This document shows, piece after piece, positions 1-8,389 of a stretch of 64,000 bases of DNA. Source of the DNA: Streptomyces sp. Ag109_O5-1 (GTDB taxonomy: Bacteria > Actinomycetota > Actinomycetes > Streptomycetales > Streptomycetaceae); assembly GCF_003814875.1 (NCBI RefSeq), contig NZ_RKQF01000001.1, positions 3,906,001 through 3,970,000 of the forward strand, read 5' to 3'. The notes beneath the pieces were generated by a model. That model saw only the letters and a list, made by a program, of their open reading frames with translations, did no database searches and was not told where the DNA came from. Made by a program: the position numbers and the translations under genes. Each line of letters opens with the position of its first letter. The first letter of the stretch is position 1.

Positions 1-1347
1 GGTGCCGAATCCCAGGACCAGTTGGGGCGGGTGCGCGGCGCCGGAAGCGCGGAACGCGCTCATGCCGTACAGCCCCACCCCGCGGGTACGGGCCTGCGCC
101 ACCACGCTCGCCTCGTCGGCGCCGGCCGGCAGATGGGCCACGGCGTGGAAACCCGCCGCCAGGCCCGACAGCCGTACGGCGGGGGCGTGCCGGTCCAGCG
201 CTTGGACGAGGGCGGTGCGACGGGCGGCATAGGTCGCGCGCATACGGCGCAACTGGCGGTCGTAGCGGCCGGATTCGATCAGCCGGGCCAGGGCCAGCTG
301 GTCGAGGGTGGGTGAGCCGCGGTCTGCGATCCGTTTGAGGTCGGTGAGCGGTCCGGTGAGCGGGGGCGGGCAGAGCAGCCAGCCCAGACGCAGGGCGGGG
401 GCGAGGGACTTGCTGACGGTCCCGATGGAGATCACCCGATCGCAGGCCAGCCCCTGCAGTGCGCCCACCGGTTCGCCGTCGTAGCGGAACTCGGCGTCGT
501 AGTCGTCCTCGATGACGTACGCGTCCCGGCGCGCCGCCCAGTCGATCAGGGCGTGCCGGCGCTCGGGCGTCAGCACGACACCCGTCGGCCACTGGTGCGC
601 CGGAGTGACGATCACCGCGCGGGCCCCGGTGGCGTCCAGCGCCCGTACGTCGACCCCGGCCTCGTCGACCGGAACGGGTACCGCCCGCAGGCCCGCCGCC
701 TCCGCGGCCGCCCGCGCGGTGCCGGGGCCGCCCGGGTCCTCGTACGCCACGGCCTCGGCTCCCCGCCGCGCGAGTGCACTCAGGGCGAGGCTCAGCCCCT
801 GGGCGTAGCCGGAGCAGACGACGGTACGGGCGGGGTCGGCGGCGGCGCCGCGGACCCGGCGCAGGTACCCGGCGACGATCTCGTGCAGGGCCGGACTCCC
901 GCGCGGGTCACCGTAGTCGAGGTCCGCGGTGGGCATGCACCGGGCGGCCTCCCTGGTCGCCCAGAGCCAGTCGGCGACCGGGAAGGAGGTGAGGTCCGGG
1001 ACGCCGTGCCGGAAGTCGGCGACCGGGCGGGGGCCGGTGCCGGGCGGGGCCGGCGCGGGGGCCTCGGGCACCTGAGCGCAGGGGGCGACGCGGGTGGCCG
1101 AGCCGACCCGGGTGACGAGATAGCCCTCGGCCTGGAGCTGGGCGTAGCAGTCCTGGACGAGCCCGCGGGACACCCCCAGCAGCCGGGCGAGTTCACGCGA
1201 GGACGGCAGCCGCTCGCCGGCCTGGAGCCGGCCCGAGCGGATCGCGTCCCGCAGCTGGCCCTCCAACTGCGCACACAGCCGCACCCCGCTCTCCCGCTCG
1301 ACGGTCAGGAGGATTCCGGGCGACAGACCGGCCCACTGCACAGGCAT
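1..1347 (-). CDS. MocR/PdxR-type GntR regulator with aminotransferase domain (3' end off window)
   Basis: Reading leftwards from an ATG at 1347, the frame stays open to the window edge (449 codons), so the C-terminus is missing. The first ~75 residues form a GntR winged helix (AGERLPSSRELARLLGVSRG is readable). A class-I aminotransferase fold follows, with the PLP-lysine context SIGTVSKSLAPALRLGW and an upstream EDDYDAEFRYD motif. Proteins of this MocR family are PLP-responsive transcription factors. The gene is divergent from an MFS exporter with only 47 bp between the starts, so it probably controls that exporter and itself; this is inferred from position. The ligand cannot be named. Confidence 0.88.
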   Translation of the reverse strand, partial: MPVQWAGLSPGILLTVERESGVRLCAQLEGQLRDAIRSGRLQAGERLPSSRELARLLGVSRGLVQDCYAQLQAEGYLVTRVGSATRVAPCAQVPEAPAPAPPGTGPRPVADFRHGVPDLTSFPVADWLWATREAARCMPTADLDYGDPRGSPALHEIVAGYLRRVRGAAADPARTVVCSGYAQGLSLALSALARRGAEAVAYEDPGGPGTARAAAEAAGLRAVPVPVDEAGVDVRALDATGARAVIVTPAHQWPTGVVLTPERRHALIDWAARRDAYVIEDDYDAEFRYDGEPVGALQGLACDRVISIGTVSKSLAPALRLGWLLCPPPLTGPLTDLKRIADRGSPTLDQLALARLIESGRYDRQLRRMRATYAARRTALVQALDRHAPAVRLSGLAAGFHAVAHLPAGADEASVVAQARTRGVGLYGMSAFRASGAAHPPQLVLGFGT

Positions 1348-1394
1348 GGAATTGGAGCTTAGCCGGGAGCCGGTCGGCTCATAGCGTCGAGGAC

Positions 1395-2636
1395 ATGACG
1401 ACTTCGGCGAACCGCCCGGTCCTGGCCCCGACCCCGCGCCCGCGCCTGCTCAGCCGGGCGCTGCTGCTCCGCTTCGTGAGCATGGTCGGCGCGATGGTCA
1501 GCTTCTTCCTGCTGCTGTCGGTCGTGCCCGCGTACGCGGCCCAGGCGGGCGGGGGTGGGGCGGCGGGCATCGCCACCGGCTCCCTGATGCTCGCCACGGT
1601 CCTCGGTGAACTCGCCACTCCCCGGCTCGTCGACCGGTACGGCTACCGGGTGACGCTGATGGCGGGCCTGTTCCTGATGGGCGCCCCGGCCCTGGTGCTC
1701 ACGGTCTCGCCGCACGTGGCGTGGATCGCGGCCGTCTGTCTGCTGCGCGGCCTCGGCTTCGCCCTCACGATCGTCGCGGGCGGCGCCCTGACCGCGACGC
1801 TGATCCCGCCGGAGCGGCGCGGGGAGGGCCTGGCCGTGGTGGGTCTGGTCTCCGGCGTGCCGTCGCTGATCGCTCTGCCCCTGGGCCTGTGGCTGGCCGG
1901 ACACACCGGGTACGGGGTGACGGCCGTGACCGGGGGCATGGCGGCACTCGTGACGACGGTGTCGGTCCTCGGGCTGCCGGACCGCGAGAGGCGGACGGCA
2001 CGGGCCGGCGGTGCCGGTCGGGACGCGTCGTCGGGGAGCGGTGCCGGTGCCGGGCGGCCGGTCCGGGACGAGCGTCCCCTCGGTGTCGTGCGCGGGCTGG
2101 GGACCGCTGCTCTGCTGCGTCCCGTGCTCGTGTTCGGGGCCACCGCGACCGCCGCCGGGATCCTGGTCACCTTCCTGCCGCTGGCGGTCGGGCGGGCGTC
2201 CTCCGGGGTGGTCCCGGTGGCGCTGTTCGTGCAGCCGGCCGCCGCGACCGTCACCCGCTGGCTGGCCGGGCGCCTCGGCGACCGGCACGGCAGTGCCCGG
2301 CTCGTGCTGCCCGGCCTGCTGCTGTCGGCCGCGGGCGTCCTGGTCACCGCGGCGACGGGCGTCCCGGCCGCCGTGATCGGGGCAACCGCCCTGTTCGGCG
2401 CCGGTTTCGGCATCGCGCAGAACGCCACCCTGGCCCTGATGTACGCCCGGGTCCCCGCCTCCTCGTACGGCACGGTCAGCGCGCTGTGGAACCTCGCGTA
2501 CGACGGCGGGATGGGCGTCGGCGCCGCGGGCTTCGGCGTCCTCGCGGGGCTGACCGGCTACCCGTGGGCGTTCGCGGCGACGGCGGTGCTGATGCTGGGC
2601 GCACTTGTCCCGGCCCTGCGCGACCGCCGCCGCTGA
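1395..2636 (+). CDS. MFS transporter, 12 predicted helices
   Basis: A 413-residue inner-membrane protein with about twelve hydrophobic segments. A charged central loop (~residues 195-230) separates the two six-helix halves. The conserved MFS loop after helix 2 reads LVDRYGYRVTLM, and the equivalent in the second half reads LAGRLGDRHGSARL. The ATG at 1395 follows a GAGGAC purine stretch. It is the divergent partner of the MocR-type regulator, which suggests export of a small molecule sensed by that regulator. Substrate unknown. Only 13 bp separate its stop from the convergent TetR gene, with no obvious hairpin between. Confidence 0.85.
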   Translation: MTTSANRPVLAPTPRPRLLSRALLLRFVSMVGAMVSFFLLLSVVPAYAAQAGGGGAAGIATGSLMLATVLGELATPRLVDRYGYRVTLMAGLFLMGAPALVLTVSPHVAWIAAVCLLRGLGFALTIVAGGALTATLIPPERRGEGLAVVGLVSGVPSLIALPLGLWLAGHTGYGVTAVTGGMAALVTTVSVLGLPDRERRTARAGGAGRDASSGSGAGAGRPVRDERPLGVVRGLGTAALLRPVLVFGATATAAGILVTFLPLAVGRASSGVVPVALFVQPAAATVTRWLAGRLGDRHGSARLVLPGLLLSAAGVLVTAATGVPAAVIGATALFGAGFGIAQNATLALMYARVPASSYGTVSALWNLAYDGGMGVGAAGFGVLAGLTGYPWAFAATAVLMLGALVPALRDRRR

Positions 2637-2649
2637 GCGTCCGGGCGGG

Positions 2650-3225
2650 TCAGGTCCGGGTGGCGGCCTCCACGATCTGCCGCAGGCCCTCGGTGAGCGC
2701 GTCGCCGTCCGGCGCGGTCTTCGGGTCGAAGGTCCACTGGGAGATCAGGCCGGACATCAGGGTCATGTAGAAGCGGCCGAGGGTGTCGGCGGTCTCGTCG
2801 GAGACCTCCTCCTCCGGTACGCCCATCATCAGCGAGACCAGCCCGCGGCCCCCCTCGCGCTGGGCGCGGGACAGATGGTCCCGTACCTCGGGCAGTTGGT
2901 CGCCCATCGCCATGATCTCCACGCCGAGCCGCCACATCGAGCCGGGCACGCGCATGCTGTCGACGATGTTCGACCACACCTCGCGGAACCGTTCAAAGGA
3001 GCCGGGCGCTCCGGTAAGCCCCCCGTCGCCGCCCTCGAAGGACATCTCCTCCACCAGCGCGATGTAGGCCTGCGCGAGCAGTGCGTCCTTGGAGCCGTAG
3101 TGGTAGCCGATCGAGGCGAGGTTGGTCCCCGACTCCTTGACGATGTCGCGCGCCGTCGTCCGCGCGAACCCCTTCTCCAGCAGGCAGCGCTTGGCGCCTT
3201 CCAGCAGATCCTCACGGTGTCCCAT
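2650..3225 (-). CDS. TetR/AcrR family transcriptional repressor
   Basis: A 191-residue TetR-family protein. The N-terminal helix-turn-helix is readable as GFARTTARDIVKESGTNLAS followed by IGYHYGSKDALLAQA. The rest is a helical ligand-binding domain with no family-specific signature I recognise. The ATG at 3225 was chosen over an in-frame start 45 bp upstream because it follows a GGGTGG ribosome-binding site and gives the normal length. It is divergent from a DHA2-type exporter, and the space between carries two copies of a 17-bp repeat, so it is probably that exporter's local repressor. The inducer is unknown. Confidence 0.88.
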   Translation of the reverse strand: MGHREDLLEGAKRCLLEKGFARTTARDIVKESGTNLASIGYHYGSKDALLAQAYIALVEEMSFEGGDGGLTGAPGSFERFREVWSNIVDSMRVPGSMWRLGVEIMAMGDQLPEVRDHLSRAQREGGRGLVSLMMGVPEEEVSDETADTLGRFYMTLMSGLISQWTFDPKTAPDGDALTEGLRQIVEAATRT

Positions 3226-3249
3226 GGGGGCCACCCTACCCCGCGATCC

Positions 3250-3292
3250 ATACAACCGTCCTATACGCATGACTTATACATCCGTTCTAGAC
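3250..3292. promoter_or_regulatory. Direct-repeat operator between TetR gene and exporter
   Basis: Two 17-bp direct repeats, atacaaccgtcctatac (3250-3266) and atacatccgttctagac (3276-3292), match at 14 of 17 positions with starts 26 bp apart. They fill the divergent intergenic space, and the second overlaps the proposed -35 element of the exporter promoter. Assignment as the TetR binding site is inferred from position. Confidence 0.6.
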
Positions 3293-3316
3293 AAGCGTTT
3301 AAGACGCCCGTACATT
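3288..3316 (+). promoter_or_regulatory. Exporter promoter, apparently leaderless
   Basis: TAGACA at 3288-3293 and TACATT at 3311-3316 are separated by exactly 17 bp, a good match to a housekeeping -35/-10 pair. Transcription would start at about 3323-3324, the A of the ATG at 3324. There is no purine-rich ribosome-binding site before that ATG, so the transcript is predicted to be leaderless. Confidence 0.5.
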
Positions 3317-3323
3317 CCTTGGC

Positions 3324-4841
3324 ATGACGAACCCGACGAGCACGAACACCACCCCACCTGAGACCAACTCCCTTGCGGGACGCCGTGAATGGACCGCGCT
3401 CGGCGTGCTGATGCTTCCGCTGCTCCTGGTCTCGATGGACGTCTCGGTCCTCTACTTCGCCCTCCCGGCGATCGGCGCGGACCTGCGGCCGAGCGGCACC
3501 CAACAGCTGTGGATCCTGGACGTCTACGGCTTCGTACTGGCCGGCCTGCTGATGACGATGGGCGCCCTCGGCGACCGCATCGGCCGCCGCCGCCTGCTGC
3601 TGTCCGGCGCCGCGGCCTTCGGCGGCGCCTCCCTGCTCGCCGCCTACGCGGACAGCGCCGGGACCCTGATCGCGGCCCGCGCGATCCTCGGCATCGGCGG
3701 CGCGACCCTGATGCCGTCGACGATGGCCCTGCTGCGCACGATGTTCACCGACCCCGGCCAGCGCGCGAAGGCGATCGGTCTGTGGTCCGGGGTGATGACG
3801 GGCGGGATCGCGCTCGGCTCGGTGATGAGCGGGATCCTCGTCGAGCACTTCTGGTGGGGCTCGGTCTTCCTGGTCAACCTGCCCGCGATGGCACTGCTGC
3901 TGGTGCTCGGCCCGGTCCTGCTCCCGGAGTCCAGGAACCCCTCCCCCGGCCGCTTCGACTGGCTGAGCGTCCCGCTCTCGATGGCCGCCGTGCTCCCCGT
4001 CGTCTACGGCCTGAAGGAGATCCCCTCCGAGGGCTGGCACCCGCTGTACGTCGTCTCGGTCACCGTCGGCCTGCTCTTCGCGGCCCTTTTCGTCCACCGC
4101 CAGCGCACCACCGGCTCCCCGCTGATCCCCCCGGCCCTGCTGAAGGGCCGCGGCTTCACCCCGGCGCTGGTGCTGAACCTCGTCGCCTCGCTCGCCATGA
4201 TGGGCTCGGCCATCTTCACCACGCAGTACCTGCAGTCGGTGCTCGGGATGAGCCCGCTCGCGGCGGCGCTGTGGAGCCTGCTGCCCTCGGTGTTCATCGG
4301 GGTCGCCGGACCGGTCACGGCACAGCTGGTGCAGCGGGGCGCGGACCGGGGTTACGTCGTCGCGGGCGGCTTCGCGGCCATGGCGGCCGGGTTCGTGCTG
4401 CTCGCCCTCGTCGGCACCGACTCGCTGTGGCTGGTGCTGACCGGGGCCGGCGTCCTCGCCTGCGGAATGGTCGCGATCATGTCCCAGCTGACCGACCTCG
4501 CGATGGGCGGCGCGCCGGTGGAACGGGCGGGCACGGCCTCCTCACTGCTGGAGACCAGCGCGGAGTTCGGCGGTGCGCTCGGGATGGCGGTGCTGGGGTC
4601 GATCGGTACGGCGGTCTACCGCCACGAGATGCCGGCCACGGCTCCGGCACAGGCCCGGGAGACGCTGGGCGGCGCGCTGGCCACGGCGGGGCGGCTGCCG
4701 GGGCACACGGGAGAAGCCCTGGTACGGACCGCTCGGGAGGCGTTCACCAGCGGGATGCAGGGGGCGGCGATCGCGGGGGCGGTGCTGCTGGTGCTGGCGG
4801 CGGTGGGGGCGGGGGTGACGCTGCGGAGGATCGGCAAGTAG
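3324..4841 (+). CDS. DHA2-type MFS multidrug exporter (14 helices)
   Basis: A 505-residue transporter with about fourteen hydrophobic segments. Signature motifs are MDVSVLYFALPAI in helix 1, the loop motif GALGDRIGRRRLLLSG, and the motif-C-like GLWSGVMTGGIALGSV of drug:proton antiporters. The family includes QacA/SmvA/LfrA exporters of cationic drugs, dyes and antibiotics. It is divergent from the TetR gene at 2650-3225 and probably repressed by it. The ATG at 3324 lacks a Shine-Dalgarno and fits a leaderless mRNA. A 20-bp perfect hairpin follows nine bases after the stop. Confidence 0.88.
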   Translation: MTNPTSTNTTPPETNSLAGRREWTALGVLMLPLLLVSMDVSVLYFALPAIGADLRPSGTQQLWILDVYGFVLAGLLMTMGALGDRIGRRRLLLSGAAAFGGASLLAAYADSAGTLIAARAILGIGGATLMPSTMALLRTMFTDPGQRAKAIGLWSGVMTGGIALGSVMSGILVEHFWWGSVFLVNLPAMALLLVLGPVLLPESRNPSPGRFDWLSVPLSMAAVLPVVYGLKEIPSEGWHPLYVVSVTVGLLFAALFVHRQRTTGSPLIPPALLKGRGFTPALVLNLVASLAMMGSAIFTTQYLQSVLGMSPLAAALWSLLPSVFIGVAGPVTAQLVQRGADRGYVVAGGFAAMAAGFVLLALVGTDSLWLVLTGAGVLACGMVAIMSQLTDLAMGGAPVERAGTASSLLETSAEFGGALGMAVLGSIGTAVYRHEMPATAPAQARETLGGALATAGRLPGHTGEALVRTAREAFTSGMQGAAIAGAVLLVLAAVGAGVTLRRIGK

Positions 4842-4849
4842 GTGACACA

Positions 4850-4893
4850 CGAACGCCGGGTGGGCCGACGGAAGTCGGCCCACCCGGCGTTCG
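4850..4893. terminator. Bidirectional terminator between exporter and serA
   Basis: A perfect 20-bp inverted repeat (4850-4869 and 4874-4893) with a GGAA loop lies between the converging 3' ends of the exporter and serA. The stem is very G+C-rich and lacks a U-tract, as is common for Streptomyces terminators. Confidence 0.8.
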
Positions 4894-4904
4894 CGCAATG
4901 GCCG

Positions 4905-6494
4905 CTAGACCAGGTTCACCGAACGAGCCGACGTGGCCCCGATCTCCGCCTCGACCTCGGCCAGCACGCCGGGGGCGACCGTGTCGTCGACGGTGAGGAC
5001 GGCCAGCGCCTCGCCGCCGACCGCCGCACGGGCGACCTGCATGCCGGCGATGTTGATGCCCGCCTCGCCGAGGATGCGGCCGACGGTGCCGACGACACCC
5101 GGCCGGTCCTCGTAGCGCAGCACCAGCAGGTGGTCGGCGATCGCGAGGTCGACGTCGTAGTCGCCGACCGCGACGATCTTCTGGAGGTGCTTCGGGCCGG
5201 CCAGCGTGCCGGAGACCGACACCTCCTCGCCGTCCGCGAGCGTGCCCCGCACGGTCACCACGTTGCGGTGGTCGGTGGCCTCGGAGCTGGTGGTGAGGCG
5301 GACCTCGACACCGCGCTCCTGGGCGAACAGCGGGGCGTTGACGTAGGAGACGGTCTCGTCGACGACGTCCTCGAAGACGCCCTTGAGCGCGGAGAGCTCC
5401 AGCACCTTCACATCGTGCTGGGTGATCTCGCCGTAGACCTCGACGTCGAGACGGACCGCGACCTCGCCCGCGAGGGCGGTGAAGATACGGCCGAGACGCT
5501 CCGCGAGGGGCAGGCCCGGCTTGACGTCCTCGGCGATGACACCGCCCTGGACGTTGACCGCGTCCGGGACCAGCTCACCGGCGAGGGCGAGCCGGACGGA
5601 CCTGGCGACCGCGATACCGGCCTTCTCCTGGGCCTCGTCGGTGGAGGCACCCAGGTGCGGGGTGCACACGACCTGGTCCAGCTCGAAGAGCGGGGAGTCG
5701 GTGCAGGGCTCCTTCGCGTACACGTCGAGGCCGGCGCCGGCGACCCGGCCCTCCTTCAGCGCCGCGTACAGCGCCTCCTCGTCGACGATGCCACCGCGCG
5801 CGGCGTTGACGATGCGCACGGACGGCTTGACCTTGCGCAGCGCCTCCTCGCCGATCAGACCGACCGTCTCGGGGGTCTTGGGGAGGTGCACGGTGATGAA
5901 GTCGGCGACTTCGAGGAGCTCGTCCAGCGACAGCACCTTCACGCCCATCTGGGCGGCGCGGGCGGGCTGGATGTAGGGGTCGTAGGCGACGACCTTCATC
6001 CCGAAGGCGGACATCCGCTGCGCGACCAGGGCGCCGATGCGGCCGAGGCCGACGACACCGAGGGTCTTCTCGGCGAGCTCGACGCCCGTGTACTTGCTGC
6101 GCTTCCACTCGCCGTTCTTCAGCGCGGCGTTGGCCTGCGGGATGTAGCGGGCGGTGGCGACGAGAAGACCGCAGGCGAGCTCGGCGGCGGTCACGATGTT
6201 GGAGGTCGGGGCGTTCACGACCATCACGCCGGCCTTGGTGGCGGCGGAGACGTCGACGTTGTCCAGGCCGACGCCGGCTCGTGCGACGACCTTCAGCTTC
6301 TTGGCCGCGGCGATGGCCTCGGCGTCCACCTTGGTGGCGGAGCGGATCAGGATCGCGTCCACGTCGGCGATCGCGGGGAGCAGCTCGGCTCGGTCTGCTC
6401 CATTGGTGTGCCGGATCTCGAAGTCCGGGCCCAGCGCGTCGACGGTGGCGGGCGACAGCTCTTCAGCGATGAGTACGACAGGTTTCGAGCTCAC
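4905..6494 (-). CDS. serA: D-3-phosphoglycerate dehydrogenase
   Basis: A 529-residue cytosolic enzyme that oxidises 3-phosphoglycerate to 3-phosphohydroxypyruvate, the first step of serine synthesis. It is the long actinobacterial form. The catalytic and Rossmann part covers residues 1-~315, with the NAD motif GVVGLGRIGALVAQR and catalytic Arg, Glu and His in NAARGGIVDE, DVYAKEPC and TPHLGASTDE. An intervening substrate-binding domain and a C-terminal ACT domain (YEDRPGVVGTVGRILGEAGI) follow; in the family these mediate serine feedback inhibition. The GTG at 6494 follows GAGGA with good spacing. The frame extends 27 codons further upstream without a better site. Confidence 0.95.
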   Translation of the reverse strand: MSSKPVVLIAEELSPATVDALGPDFEIRHTNGADRAELLPAIADVDAILIRSATKVDAEAIAAAKKLKVVARAGVGLDNVDVSAATKAGVMVVNAPTSNIVTAAELACGLLVATARYIPQANAALKNGEWKRSKYTGVELAEKTLGVVGLGRIGALVAQRMSAFGMKVVAYDPYIQPARAAQMGVKVLSLDELLEVADFITVHLPKTPETVGLIGEEALRKVKPSVRIVNAARGGIVDEEALYAALKEGRVAGAGLDVYAKEPCTDSPLFELDQVVCTPHLGASTDEAQEKAGIAVARSVRLALAGELVPDAVNVQGGVIAEDVKPGLPLAERLGRIFTALAGEVAVRLDVEVYGEITQHDVKVLELSALKGVFEDVVDETVSYVNAPLFAQERGVEVRLTTSSEATDHRNVVTVRGTLADGEEVSVSGTLAGPKHLQKIVAVGDYDVDLAIADHLLVLRYEDRPGVVGTVGRILGEAGINIAGMQVARAAVGGEALAVLTVDDTVAPGVLAEVEAEIGATSARSVNLV

Positions 6495-6683
6495 GTGAGT
6501 CCTCACAGGTCCAATGCGGACGGCCGTCCCGACGGCCGCAGGCGGTGGAGGTTGGCTAGCCGCGTGGAGACGCACGACGCTGTGGGCCTGACGCGTATGT
6601 AGTACGGCAGTGTAGTGGCGTGGCGGAGGTCGTCCTGCGCCTCTGCGGAAGGATCACCCGTCCGAGATTCGACGGGGTGGACA

Positions 6684-6714
6684 ACGGGGCCGGAGCATAG
6701 CGCTCCGGCCCCGT
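6684..6714 (-). terminator. Terminator of ilvC
   Basis: A perfect 13-bp stem (6684-6696 with 6702-6714) and a five-base loop lie just downstream of the ilvC stop. The remaining ~190 bp up to the serA start show no gene; they must hold the serA promoter. Confidence 0.7.
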
Positions 6715-6724
6715 CGGCTGAGGC

Positions 6725-7723
6725 TTACGCCTCCTCGTTCACCCAGCTCATCAGCTTGCGCAGCTGCTTGCCGGTGGTCTCCAGCAGGTGCTCGGAGTCC
6801 TGCTTCTTGTACTCGTTGTACTTCTTCAGACCGCCGTGGTACTCGTCCATCCAGTTGTTGGCGAAGGTGCCGTCCTGGATCTCGGCGAGGACCTGCTTCA
6901 TCTCGGCCTTGGTGGCGTCGGTGATGATCCGCGGGCCGGTGACGTAGTCGCCCCACTCGGCGGTCTCGGAGACCGACCAGCGCATCTTCTCCAGGCCGCC
7001 CTCGTACATGAGGTCGACGATCAGCTTCAGCTCGTGGAGGCACTCGAAGTAGGCGATCTCCGGCTGGTAGCCCGCCTCGACCAGGGTCTCGAAGCCGGCC
7101 TTCACCAGGGCGGCGGTGCCACCGCAGAGGACGGCCTGCTCACCGAACAGGTCGGTCTCGGTCTCCTCGGTGAAGGTGGTCTTGATGACGCCGGCGCGGG
7201 TGCCGCCGATGCCCTTGGCGTACGACAGGGCCAGCGCGAAGCCGTTGCCGGTGGCGTCCTGCTCGACGGCCACGATGCAGGGAACGCCGCGGCCCTCCTC
7301 GTACTGACGGCGCACCAGGTGGCCCGGGCCCTTCGGGGCGACCATGCAGACGTCCACACCGGCCGGGGGCTTGATGAAGCCGAAGCGGATGTTCAGGCCG
7401 TGGCCGAAGAACAGGGCGTCGCCGTCGTTCAGGTTCGGGGCGATGGACTCCTCGTAGACCTGGGCCTGGATCGGGTCCGGGACGAGGATCATGATGACGT
7501 CGGCCTCGGCGGCGGCCTCGGCCGGGGTCACCACGCGCAGGCCCTGCTCCTCGGCCTTCGCCTTGGACTTGGAGCCCTCGTGCAGACCGACACGCACGTC
7601 GACACCGGAGTCACGCAGCGACAGCGCGTGGGCGTGGCCCTGGCTGCCGTAGCCGATGACCGCGACCTTGCGGCCCTGGATGATGGACAGGTCGGCGTCA
7701 GCGTCGTAGAACAGCTCGGCCAC
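6725..7723 (-). CDS. ilvC: Ketol-acid reductoisomerase (NADP+)
   Basis: A 332-residue class-I ketol-acid reductoisomerase. It converts acetolactate or acetohydroxybutyrate to the dihydroxy acids of valine and isoleucine synthesis, using Mg2+ and NADPH. The Rossmann motif is VIGYGSQGHAHALSLRDSG, and the phosphate-binding loop GLHEGSKSKAKAEEQG fits NADPH. The knotted helical domain contains KGPGHLVRRQYEEG and a C-terminal SVSETAEWGDY stretch. The GTG at 7723 follows AAGGAGAGA; an upstream extension of the frame has no ribosome-binding site. It is the third gene of ilvB-ilvN-ilvC but is separated from ilvN by a hairpin, so it may have its own promoter. Confidence 0.95.
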   Translation of the reverse strand: MAELFYDADADLSIIQGRKVAVIGYGSQGHAHALSLRDSGVDVRVGLHEGSKSKAKAEEQGLRVVTPAEAAAEADVIMILVPDPIQAQVYEESIAPNLNDGDALFFGHGLNIRFGFIKPPAGVDVCMVAPKGPGHLVRRQYEEGRGVPCIVAVEQDATGNGFALALSYAKGIGGTRAGVIKTTFTEETETDLFGEQAVLCGGTAALVKAGFETLVEAGYQPEIAYFECLHELKLIVDLMYEGGLEKMRWSVSETAEWGDYVTGPRIITDATKAEMKQVLAEIQDGTFANNWMDEYHGGLKKYNEYKKQDSEHLLETTGKQLRKLMSWVNEEA

Positions 7724-7804
7724 TTTGGGTTCTCTCCTTGGTGTGCAGATGTTGCGTCCCACCGTATGACGGCGGGTGGAAGGGAAGTCTCGGGGTCTCG
7801 GCAT

Positions 7805-7835
7805 ACGGGCGGCCGACGGTCGTCGGGCCGCCCGT
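7805..7835 (-). terminator. Hairpin between ilvN and ilvC
   Basis: Arms ACGGGCGGCC (7805-7814) and GGCCGCCCGT (7826-7835) flank a partly pairable centre, directly after the ilvN stop. It could be a partial terminator or a processing site. Confidence 0.5.
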
Positions 7836-7843
7836 TTCCAGCC

Positions 7844-8368
7844 TTACGCAGATCGGTCGAGTGCGCGCAGCGACCGGTCGGTGATCGAACGGGCGCCGCG
7901 GCCGATCGCGATCGTCCCGGACTGGACCAGCTCCTTGATGCCGAACGGCTCCAGCATCTTCAGCATGGCGGTCAGCTTCTCGCTGCTCCCGGTGGCCTCG
8001 ACGGTGACGGCCTCCGGGGAGACGTCGACGGTCTTGGCGCGGAACAGCTGGACGATCTCGACGATCTGGGAGCGCGTCTCGTTGTCGGCGCGCACCTTCA
8101 CCAGAACAAGTTCGCGCTGAACGGCCGAACCCGGCTCCAGCTCGACGATCTTGAGCACCTCGACGAGCTTGTTGAGCTGCTTGGTGACCTGCTCCAGCGG
8201 CAGGGCTTCGACGCTCACCACGATCGTGATGCGGGAGATGTCGGGGTGCTCGGTGACGCCGACGGCCAGCGAGTCGATGTTGAAGCCGCGGCGGGAGAAC
8301 AGCGCGGCGATCCGGGCCAGGATGCCCGGCTTGTTCTCCACCAGGACGGAGAGCGTGTGCTTGGACAT
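7844..8368 (-). CDS. ilvN: Acetolactate synthase small (regulatory) subunit
   Basis: A 174-residue partner of IlvB. The N-terminal ACT domain (SVLVENKPGILARIAALFSR) is the valine-sensing module of the family. The C-terminal part contains the conserved VELEPGSAVQRELVLVKVRA region. It acts with IlvB in condensing pyruvate to acetolactate, or pyruvate with 2-ketobutyrate. The ATG at 8368 lies 21 bp downstream of the ilvB stop, so the two are co-transcribed. Size is normal for the family. Some databases call the gene ilvH. Confidence 0.95.
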   Translation of the reverse strand: MSKHTLSVLVENKPGILARIAALFSRRGFNIDSLAVGVTEHPDISRITIVVSVEALPLEQVTKQLNKLVEVLKIVELEPGSAVQRELVLVKVRADNETRSQIVEIVQLFRAKTVDVSPEAVTVEATGSSEKLTAMLKMLEPFGIKELVQSGTIAIGRGARSITDRSLRALDRSA

Positions 8369-8389
8369 TTTCTTCTACGTCTCTCTCGC

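Noticed and set aside
6495..6683. Possible riboswitch or T-box ahead of serA
   Set aside because: I found no T-box sequence, no leader peptide and no structured element beyond the ilvC terminator.
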